Source of the DNA: Trissonchulus latispiculum
Lineage: Eukaryota > Nematoda > Enoplea > Enoplida > Ironidae
Direction: 5' to 3'
DNA: 64,000 bases
NCBI GenBank assembly: GCA_030248195.1
Contig: JASAND010028376.1
Coordinates: 1-64,000 of the forward strand
This document shows positions 19,442-27,465 of the stretch, one piece after another; within the stretch, counting starts at the first letter, position 1, and every line of letters starts with the position of its first letter. The notes under the pieces were generated by a model. The model did no database searches. It worked only from the letters and a program-made list of their open reading frames with translations, and was not told the origin of the DNA. The position numbers and the translations under genes are program-made.

Positions 19442-22400
19442 AAGCCCTGGGGAAACCAACCCTCGGGTACTGGGCTTTCAGCAGTAAGCACTGGGGAAAC
19501 CCCAACGTCAGATCTGGCGGTCACCACTCAGGTGGTGCCGGAAACTCCCACCTTCACGAAGAAACCGCCCAGTATTGTGATCACTGGGGCGTCTCCACCC
19601 AAGCGACCGAGTTCCCTGAAACCTTGGTCAGCAGCGAACAACCCTAGTCGGAGAGAGCTAACGGAAACGGACGTCTCAGATGACGAATCTGGTACCTCGG
19701 GCCTCACGTTAGCGCCCGTTGAGGTTCACGAGTCTGGAGCTACTCTAGTAACACCTTTGAAATTGCGCAAAGACACTCAGGGTGAGTGGGAACCGGTAGA
19801 AAAAGGGACAAAACAGCCAAAAGTATCGGTACAATCCGGTATACCTACCCGTAATAGGTTCGCCCTATTGGAAACCCCAGAGTATGCTGTACTTCGACAA
19901 GGTTGGGCTAATGTTAGCCAGGCTGTCCAACAAGCTCAGGTGGTCGCCCAGTCTATCGGCGAACAGATTCAACAACTGGCTGTTAACGTAACGTCCGTGA
20001 CGGACCAGGTATGCCAGTCTACTCAGAGTTTTGAACAACTATTGGCTGAGTTTGTCCAGAAGGATTATGAACGGACCTTAGAACTCCAACAGAAGGGAAC
20101 CTTCCGCGAACCAAATCAACCTATCTGGTCGGAGAACCCACCGCAACCCCGCAAGGGTAGACGGGGGATTCGCCTCAACGACCCGAATGAGATCATTGTG
20201 CTAGATAGCACACCTGTAGACGAGGATCCGGCGCCTGTGGCGCAGGAAGAGACTTCCACTAATAAGGACGACGCTCCAGTACTATCACAGGAAGAGGTCG
20301 TAACAACCTCTGGAGCACCCTCCCCATCTGAAAACTTAGTTGAGCGCGACACGACTACTGTAGGTCAGCAAGACTTCACTCCTACGGATTTGGGGGACAA
20401 GTATGGAATATGGGACTTGGAACAGCAACTTCGTGCTTCTCTCAGCCCTTGTCAACGAGTCGAGCTTAACCTAGATGCAGAAGCTAGTGACAACGAGGAC
20501 GATAGTGGGCAACCCACAGCGCAGACTAAGCACCTAAACAGAGCGGTCCTATCGGTACTGAATGGGACGGTACCATTTTTCGTCTCACAATGTACCCATA
20601 TTGCCTTGAAGAAAAGCCCGTACGTGATTGTGGAGGTCAGAGGCATCAAGACATTAGCCCTGTTGGATACAGGGGCCAACATTTGCCTGATGTCCAAGCA
20701 TTTTTTCGATCAACTTAATAGCAACAAACGTTTACATCTGGATGAGACGAAAGCTACGGAGGTGGCTACGGCTGCCGACGACCGGAGCCTAGCAATATTG
20801 GGTACCACCAAGATTGCCTACAAATTACATGGTGTTCGGTATGAGTATACTTTTAATGTTACAAATAGTTTACAACAAGATTTTATCATTGGCTATGACT
20901 TTCAGGCAGATCATAACTGGGTGATTTTTCCCCATCAACACCTTCTTTTATGCGACAGGAAGAAGGTACCCCTGCTGACCCCAGGAGACCTGCAGGCGTT
21001 AGCTAATCGATTTAGTATAGCCGTGTCATGTACGGTATATTATTGTATGCGGGAAACGTGCAAATTACCTCCTAGGTCGGAAGTTATGGTACCGGTTCGT
21101 TGTTGGCTTGGGGGTGCTGTAAAGCCAGCTATCAATCAGGCAGTCGTGTTTGAACCATCAGAAGAAGTCCTGGAAGACTATGAAGTCTACCCAGTGCCTG
21201 GAGTCTTGGAAGTATCTTCTCAAGTCAACTACATCAAGGTCTATAATCCCCTGGATCGAACGGCACAATTGCCAAAGGGGCTACCCCTCGGACAAGCGGA
21301 GCCAGTCACTACGGTCACGGAACGGCAAGGGTTTCGGTATGCTGCCGAGTTAGGTGTTAATTTTGCACAAGCGAACCCTCATCTGGCTAGTTGGGCGACC
21401 CATCCAGCCACCCGCCTGAACGAGAAAGAGCTGCGTCACGCCCTTGAGGAGGTCGAGCAATTGGAGCCGTATCACCCAGGTGATACGGTCCCTATGGTTA
21501 ATAGTGTGGGTAATGAGATACCAGTTCCAAGGTGGGTCGACCCCACAGTGTGTGTCGCTGAGGCTGACCAGAACTGGGGTTACGAGGAACCCCCGGCATT
21601 GACGGAAAAAGGCCTCCAGGCCTTTAACGATATGCATTATTCCGCTGACGAAATGACGTCACAACCTATGCCATCCTTAGAGGAACGTCAACAATTCATT
21701 GACGAGAATGTAGATTTTGATTCTATGTTCCTTGACGACGAAGGTAAAGCGAAATTAAGGGATATATTGGTCGAATTTTATGACGTGGTCGCCAGACCGG
21801 GTAACCCGGGACGGACCAAAGTGGATCAACATGTGATTGATACGGGTAAGGAAGGACCAGTCAAGGGTAGATCTTATCGGTATAATCCCAAAGATAAAGC
21901 GGAAATCGAGAAGCATATACGAGCAATGCTGGATGAAGGGGTTTGCTCCCCCTCTACTAGTCCTTGGTCTTCCCCGTGTATCTTGGTCGGCAAGAAGGAT
22001 GGGACCACACGTTTAGTCATTGACTACCGACGGCTAAACAAGATTACGAAGAAGGACAATTACCCGCTGCCCAAAATTGACGAAATTTTGGATCAACTCC
22101 AAGGGGCAGTGATATTCTCGACTATCGATCTAGCGGCTGGGTACTGGCAGGTAGAGGTCTACCCAGAACACAGGGAGAAAACGGCCTTTGTGTCCCATAT
22201 GGGCCTCTTCCACATGAATGTCATGCCGTTCGGGTTGTGTAACGCTCCCGCAACATTCCAACGTTTAATGGAAAAGGTTTTGACGGATTTACCTGTATAT
22301 ATTGACGATGTATTGATTCCTTCTGCAGATCAAGAGGCCCATTTAACGATGATCAGGTCGACCCTGACTCGTCTGCGAGACAATGGCCTACGTATTAAAC

Positions 22401-23566
22401 TTAAGAAATGTTGTTTTGCTCGTGAATCCGTTCCCTTCTTGGGCCACTACGTGGGACGGAACGGCATTAGTGTGGACCCGGACAAGGTTAAGGCTGTGTC
22501 TCAGCTTAAGCCACCAAAGGACGTGAAGGGCATTCGATCTTTTCTAGGAATGTGTGGTTATTATAGAAGGTTTGTGCTTAATTATGCTAAAGTGGCCGCC
22601 CCTTTAACGGACTTATTGAAGAAAGGGGTGCCGTTTGTTTGGTCTGAAGCCTGTCAACATGCTTTTGAGGAGCTGAAACGGCATTTGACTCAAGCTCCAG
22701 TGCTAGCCTTTCCCGATTTTGACAAAACTTTTTACGTGTCATCTGATGCCAGTAAGCAGGGTTTTGGTGCCATTTTGGAGCAACAATTTTCGGTGCCACG
22801 TAGCGCCGATAAACCGAATGGACCACGGGTGCTACGTGAGCGACCAGTCGCCTATGCCAGTAGAACCCTGACCCAGGGCGAGAAGGGTTATTCCGCGACG
22901 GAGATGGAAGCGTTTGCAGCTTTATGGGGTTGTCAGAAATTTAGGCATTACCTGTCATGTAAACAGTTTATTCTCCGAACCGACCATCAAGCAGTCAGGG
23001 ATCTACTGAATAATATCAAGGCCTTGGGTCAAGGTAAGCTTGCTAAGTTTGCTCTTAGTATGTTAGAATTTGATTTTACGGTGGAATATCGGCCGGGGCG
23101 CGAGAATGTGGGTCCTGATTGCCTGTCAAGATTGGATCCAATTGATGAGCCTGAAGATAGCGAACACGAAGCAACAGCGGCTATGTACCCACCAGAAGTG
23201 TTCGCCTTGACGGCGGCACTTCCTGCGCCTCCTACCCTGCTTACTTGGAAACGAGAACTTCGCGACGAAGAGGAATTTGCAGTTTTATTGGATTTCTTGG
23301 AACAGAAGAGGCTGCCAACCAACCGACAAGAAGCACAAGAGTTAAAGAAGTTACGGTCTACCTTTTTCATTAGAGACGGGGTGTTATATCGCTGGCATCT
23401 GAATAAACATGCAGAACGTAGAGGGCTACCCTTCCCTACTGTGGTAGTGCCTAAGGTCCAGCGAGAGCAGCTCTTGCAGGAGGCTCACTCTGATTTCACG
23501 ACGGGTGGTCATCGGGCCCACCAAAATGCTATTGCATACGTCAAAATTCTCTGCGCAGAAAGCTAA
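19442..23566 (+). CDS. pol: Retroelement 1 Pol: protease, RT, RNase H, integrase N-terminus
   Basis: Open from 19442 with no ATG until deep inside, so it is probably made by splicing or recoding. Counting residues from 19532: a Ser/Pro-rich and helical lead; an aspartic protease with LLDTGANICLMSK (Asp379); an RT with LVIDYRRLNKITKKDNYPLP, FSTIDLAAGYWQVEV, MPFGLCNAPATFQR and YIDD (923-926); an RNase H with SSDASKQGFGA (Asp1072), a Glu in SATEMEAF, RTDHQAV and GPDCLSRL; a connection; then the HH half of the integrase zinc finger (EAHSDFTTGGHRAH). Every catalytic residue looked for is present. The frame ends in a 242-bp hairpin element at 23539, which separates the rest of integrase. Confidence 0.9.
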   Translation, partial: KPWGNQPSGTGLSAVSTGETPTSDLAVTTQVVPETPTFTKKPPSIVITGASPPKRPSSLKPWSAANNPSRRELTETDVSDDESGTSGLTLAPVEVHESGATLVTPLKLRKDTQGEWEPVEKGTKQPKVSVQSGIPTRNRFALLETPEYAVLRQGWANVSQAVQQAQVVAQSIGEQIQQLAVNVTSVTDQVCQSTQSFEQLLAEFVQKDYERTLELQQKGTFREPNQPIWSENPPQPRKGRRGIRLNDPNEIIVLDSTPVDEDPAPVAQEETSTNKDDAPVLSQEEVVTTSGAPSPSENLVERDTTTVGQQDFTPTDLGDKYGIWDLEQQLRASLSPCQRVELNLDAEASDNEDDSGQPTAQTKHLNRAVLSVLNGTVPFFVSQCTHIALKKSPYVIVEVRGIKTLALLDTGANICLMSKHFFDQLNSNKRLHLDETKATEVATAADDRSLAILGTTKIAYKLHGVRYEYTFNVTNSLQQDFIIGYDFQADHNWVIFPHQHLLLCDRKKVPLLTPGDLQALANRFSIAVSCTVYYCMRETCKLPPRSEVMVPVRCWLGGAVKPAINQAVVFEPSEEVLEDYEVYPVPGVLEVSSQVNYIKVYNPLDRTAQLPKGLPLGQAEPVTTVTERQGFRYAAELGVNFAQANPHLASWATHPATRLNEKELRHALEEVEQLEPYHPGDTVPMVNSVGNEIPVPRWVDPTVCVAEADQNWGYEEPPALTEKGLQAFNDMHYSADEMTSQPMPSLEERQQFIDENVDFDSMFLDDEGKAKLRDILVEFYDVVARPGNPGRTKVDQHVIDTGKEGPVKGRSYRYNPKDKAEIEKHIRAMLDEGVCSPSTSPWSSPCILVGKKDGTTRLVIDYRRLNKITKKDNYPLPKIDEILDQLQGAVIFSTIDLAAGYWQVEVYPEHREKTAFVSHMGLFHMNVMPFGLCNAPATFQRLMEKVLTDLPVYIDDVLIPSADQEAHLTMIRSTLTRLRDNGLRIKLKKCCFARESVPFLGHYVGRNGISVDPDKVKAVSQLKPPKDVKGIRSFLGMCGYYRRFVLNYAKVAAPLTDLLKKGVPFVWSEACQHAFEELKRHLTQAPVLAFPDFDKTFYVSSDASKQGFGAILEQQFSVPRSADKPNGPRVLRERPVAYASRTLTQGEKGYSATEMEAFAALWGCQKFRHYLSCKQFILRTDHQAVRDLLNNIKALGQGKLAKFALSMLEFDFTVEYRPGRENVGPDCLSRLDPIDEPEDSEHEATAAMYPPEVFALTAALPAPPTLLTWKRELRDEEEFAVLLDFLEQKRLPTNRQEAQELKKLRSTFFIRDGVLYRWHLNKHAERRGLPFPTVVVPKVQREQLLQEAHSDFTTGGHRAHQNAIAYVKILCAES

Positions 23567-23780
23567 CCTTAAGTACCCCACGACAGGCTAGTTCGTGCAT
23601 GCTAAGCTAACCCGGTGTAGGTGACAACTGTTAAGTTAGCCTTAGCTGAAAGCTATTAAATGCACTATGCAAGCTAAGGCTAGCTGACCAGTTGTCACCT
23701 ACACTCGGTTAGCTTAGCATGCACGAACTAGCCCGTTGTGGGGTACTTAAGGTTAGCTTTCTGCGCAGAGAATTTTGACG
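23539..23780. mobile_element. 242-bp hairpin MITE inserted in pol
   Basis: Terminal inverted repeats of about 92 bp with about four mismatches, starting CGTCAAAATTCTCTGCGCAG, so nearly the whole element folds back. TA lies on both sides. The flanks together read TGCA-TA-TGCA, a palindrome, so the apparent repeat continues 6 nt beyond the element. It splits the integrase HHCC zinc-binding domain between its histidines and its CxxC. Removing it under either TA or TGCATA duplication (244 or 250 bp) does not bring the two pol frames into phase, so another small indel is also present. Confidence 0.85.
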
Positions 23781-23781
23781 T

Positions 23782-24825
23782 ATGCATATGGCTAGCCTGG
23801 AAACAAAGTATTGGTGGCCCCGCATGTCTCAAGATCTAGAGGACTTCATCGCTCAGTGTAAGCCCTGTGCAAAATTTAATCAAGGGCCACGTAGACATCA
23901 GGCTACAATGCAGAATACGGTGGTGGTACGCCGACCGTTAGACGTCGTGGCTATGGATGTGATGCACTTCACACAGAAGGAGACCAACAGAGGTAACACA
24001 TGCGTACTGTGTATAGTGGACTACCTCACGCGATACGCGGAGGCTTTTGCTATGCCCAATGAGCGGGCGGAAACTACTGCGTATTGGTATTTTAATGGCT
24101 TCGTAGCCCGGTGGGGCGTCCCTGCCCGAGTCCTGACAGATCAGGGACCGAACTTTATGTCTGTTTTCTTAAGAGCCTTGGTGGACGCTAGCGGCTCTGA
24201 GCGACTCAGAACTACTGCATATCACCCTCAAACGAACGGGGTAGTGGAACGCTTCAATCGGACAATACGTAGCCTGGTAGCCAAGTACGTGAACTGTTTT
24301 CAGTCCGATTGGGACGACTATTTGCCGTGGGGACTGTCCATTTACAGAGCAACGATTCACAGTGCCACGAAGGAGACACCTCACTTCTTGATGACAGGTA
24401 GAGACTACCGATATCCATTGGATAATTTCTTTCAGCTTCCTGGTGAGGAAGGTACCATCCAGAACTATAGCGACGCACGTAGCCAGCTACTGGCCCGGAT
24501 GAACGAAGCTTGGCAGTTGGCGCATGAAGCTTTGCAAGAGGCGGCATTAGTTAACAAGGAAAGGTACGACTTGAAAGCATCACCGGTTGAGTATAAGCCA
24601 GGTACCCTGGTTATGCTTAATATTGAGAACAAAAACGTACCTACAGGTTTGAGTAAGAAGTTACGGCCTAAATACGTGGGACCTTATCGGGTATTGGACA
24701 AGATTTCTGTAACGAATTATCGTATTGCTCGCACTAACGGGTTAAGTGACCCGGTGGTGGTTAACATCAATAGATTGAAGCCTTTTCAAGATGCCCCAGT
24801 CAAGTTGCCAGTCGTGACACTGTAG
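23782..24825 (+). CDS. pol: Retroelement 1 integrase core and GPY/F module
   Basis: 347 codons continuing Pol after the hairpin element. The C-x2-C of the zinc domain (QCKPCAKF) is followed by the DDE core: Asp59 in MDVMHF, Asp120 in LTDQGPNF and Glu156 in GVVERFNRT, with the usual 35 residues between the second and third. The C-terminal part contains RPKYVGPYRVLDKIS and INRLKPF, the GPY/F module of Ty3-like integrases. It integrates the cDNA, producing the 4-bp duplication. The ATG at 23782 lies at the hairpin border and need not be a real start; the natural protein is Pol. Confidence 0.9.
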   Translation: MHMASLETKYWWPRMSQDLEDFIAQCKPCAKFNQGPRRHQATMQNTVVVRRPLDVVAMDVMHFTQKETNRGNTCVLCIVDYLTRYAEAFAMPNERAETTAYWYFNGFVARWGVPARVLTDQGPNFMSVFLRALVDASGSERLRTTAYHPQTNGVVERFNRTIRSLVAKYVNCFQSDWDDYLPWGLSIYRATIHSATKETPHFLMTGRDYRYPLDNFFQLPGEEGTIQNYSDARSQLLARMNEAWQLAHEALQEAALVNKERYDLKASPVEYKPGTLVMLNIENKNVPTGLSKKLRPKYVGPYRVLDKISVTNYRIARTNGLSDPVVVNINRLKPFQDAPVKLPVVTL

Positions 24826-25935
24826 GTAACCTACAGTGTACGTAATTTGCAGCATTAGTTTCTGTAATAGGCCTTATGTAACGCAAGGGCCCTTGTACCT
24901 GTATAATAATGCGTGTTCATTTTTCTTTTAGGGACGTCCTATTTTTGTATTACCTAGGGTTTTAACTCTAACATTTGGTGTTGGCATCATTCGTGTTACA
25001 TAACCCTTGGAATAGGGTAGGGCTTAAATTTATTTTGGGGCCTCCTTTACGATTAATTAGTTTCGGTATAAAATGGGGTTTACTGTTTCTTATCTAGTTT
25101 TCTAATTCTTTAAACTTATGGCTGTAAAATAGGGCCATAAGTTTTCTTCCCTTTCTATTACCTACCCTAACAGGGGGATTTTCTCACTCTCAATTTTACT
25201 TTCAAATTTACCTATGGGGGTTTTCTCTTAATTCAACGGCATTGTCTTTCGCTGTAAATTGTTAAGGGGGCCCTATCATATCTTTCCGTCTATATAGTGT
25301 ATGCATTAGTGTATACACTGGGTGCGTGTGTGTAGGTGTGCTTTTAATCTGTGTGTGTGTGTGTGTGCAGTGCTTTTCTCCCTTTACGTAGGCTAACTAT
25401 AGGTAGGTCACCCTCTCTTGTGTGTGTAGTTTTTCTGTTCCTTTTTCCATCTTTTTCTATCACGCCTATCATGCTTTCACTTTCTGTTAGTTTTTGCACT
25501 TTTTCTGAGGCTTATTTTAGATTCTAGTGGCTGCGTGATTGTTTGGTCGGGGGATTTCAGTGGACGGGCACATGAGCCTGTCAGCTGGAAGCTATTGCAT
25601 GGGGATTTTTCTTACAGAACTTGGTTATGAGATAGTCACAATAAGGCTACCTTGTTGTGCTCATTTGCCTGGTCCACTGAAGATAGGGTCATTAGTATAG
25701 GCCAACGCTTGCTTTGCCACATGTTAACCGTGTGCTGCTTTTATAATTTCAGATTTAATTTGCGTGTGATTTAATCTGCTACATTACGCTTCTTGCGGTA
25801 TTCTGGACAACGAACAATCATTAGTCAATCTCGATCGGACCATTCATTATTTGCGTCGGACGATCAACTAACTGCTTGTGAATAATTTGGTGAAGCCTGC
25901 TCAACCAACTGGGATACTTGTGCTTGCCCTAGTTT
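24826..25935 (+). other. Non-coding stretch between pol and exonuclease ORF
   Basis: 1.1 kb, T-rich, without an ORF of note. It contains a GT microsatellite at about 25353-25368 ending in GCAG. Together with the lack of a shared frame, this suggests that the downstream protein is expressed from its own spliced or internally initiated RNA. Confidence 0.5.
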
Positions 25936-27465
25936 ATGGGCAATCAATTCGCCTTCCGGGTCCAGAAAGACTTTCAAGAAAGACAATCACCTGTCCCGAG
26001 AGATCCCGGAGACCTTAACGATTTGGACGAATACCCGATTCCCAATCAGCGATTTTGGGACGTTGTGACACTTATGGATAGACCAGAGGCAGAGAAGCCT
26101 CCTGAGGAGGAAATGGATCAACAGCCCGGTCCGAGTCAAGGACAGCAACAGAATTTTGATGTCACAGGCATTTTAGGAATTTCGACGACTCGCGCATCAG
26201 ACCTGCCAGCGACTGGCATGGCTGGTGGCGAGGCAGACCAACAGGTGCCCACTGGCGACCAGGGGTCCGCTGACGCGGATTCACAACAGGTGAAGGTTCT
26301 CTTGAAGCGAGCCGGTACCCCCGGCTTACCCAGTCCGGCATCAGTATTGTCCGACCCTGGCGATCAGTCTATTTTACCTACTCCCCCACCCCCTCCAGTG
26401 AGTGAACTACAGCCTGGCCCGAGCCAGGCTGCGATCAGTGCCAGCCGGTCCATTCAGAATTTACTAGACCCGATGACAAATCCCAGTCCTCTGCACAGAA
26501 CCGCGACGGTTCCTGAGGGGCTCAACCTTTTAGGACTCGCGGCCTCGTCGGCCTTACAGCAGGAAGGGCAGCAACAAGCCGCGTCGCCGGCTCAGATGGA
26601 GACTTCAGATAAGGAGGAAACCTCCTCACAGCTCGAGCGCGACGCCAGAGCACGGGCAGGCGCCGACTATGAGGATGTGTCAGATGAGGAAAAGGACTCG
26701 GAGGATTTGTTTTCAGAGGAAAACCAACCGGCTCATGGGGAGGATAATGCGGCCTCCGATGACATTCAGGTCCTGGAGGAAGTCCAGGGAGATGCGGAAC
26801 CGGTAGTGGCCCAACAACAAGGTATGGATATTGACCAGGCAGTTGCTGCTGTGGCCAAGGCAGCCATCGCAGGGGGCTATATGGTCCCACCGGCTCAGGC
26901 AGGTGTGGTCCCTCCAGTTCCGCGACTTCGCCCTATAGCGACGGAGTTAGACCGGTTGGACCCGTTTCGCAGGGAGGACTACGAGCGACTCGAGGTCCAC
27001 TTGCAGGTGTACACGGACGCGCTACTACGCCATCGCCAGTTCGGTGTTGAGGCACTAGGGGAGGAGTATGAAACAGCAGCCCTAGCCTTGGGGGCCATGC
27101 TGACGGAGCAACTGACCGGACTGCCGGCCCCGCGTCCAAATTTCGCCGAGATCCGACATGATAACGACAACGAGAATACCTTTGTGATCGACTCACTGGG
27201 TCGCTTCCTCTATTATTTACCGGACCTGATTACTCTCTTAGGTGACGCCCCTCTGGTGGCTTTCGACGTCGAAGGGGGTAATGATATCCAGTTTGCAGTA
27301 CCACAGGATGGGACGATTACCATGCTTCAGTTCATGGGCCCTGTAGGCCAAGTCTCGAGCGTGCCGTCGACCGGTGACCTTCGTGATCATGGTAGAGTAC
27401 ATTTTGGCACAGCTGAAGGAATTCGGACCGTTTCTCCAGCTGCTGGAGCTATTAACGGATTCTAG
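25936..27465 (+). CDS. Retroelement 1 ORF4a: acidic protein ending in exonuclease motif I
   Basis: 509 aa from an ATG at 25936. Residues about 1-320 are Pro/Gln/Asp/Glu-rich and probably disordered. From about 335 a folded region begins (TELDRLDPFRREDYERLEVH), leading to FVIDSLGRFLYYLPDLITLL and PLVAFDVEGG, where Asp444 and Glu446 form the D-x-E of motif I in DEDD 3'-5' exonucleases, followed by a second strand ITMLQFMG. The frame then runs out. The rest of the domain continues one base out of phase in the overlapping ORF (open from 27347), so a +1 shift or a one-base lesion lies at about 27350-27380. Homologous to retroelement 2 at 57505-58073. Confidence 0.75.
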   Translation: MGNQFAFRVQKDFQERQSPVPRDPGDLNDLDEYPIPNQRFWDVVTLMDRPEAEKPPEEEMDQQPGPSQGQQQNFDVTGILGISTTRASDLPATGMAGGEADQQVPTGDQGSADADSQQVKVLLKRAGTPGLPSPASVLSDPGDQSILPTPPPPPVSELQPGPSQAAISASRSIQNLLDPMTNPSPLHRTATVPEGLNLLGLAASSALQQEGQQQAASPAQMETSDKEETSSQLERDARARAGADYEDVSDEEKDSEDLFSEENQPAHGEDNAASDDIQVLEEVQGDAEPVVAQQQGMDIDQAVAAVAKAAIAGGYMVPPAQAGVVPPVPRLRPIATELDRLDPFRREDYERLEVHLQVYTDALLRHRQFGVEALGEEYETAALALGAMLTEQLTGLPAPRPNFAEIRHDNDNENTFVIDSLGRFLYYLPDLITLLGDAPLVAFDVEGGNDIQFAVPQDGTITMLQFMGPVGQVSSVPSTGDLRDHGRVHFGTAEGIRTVSPAAGAINGF

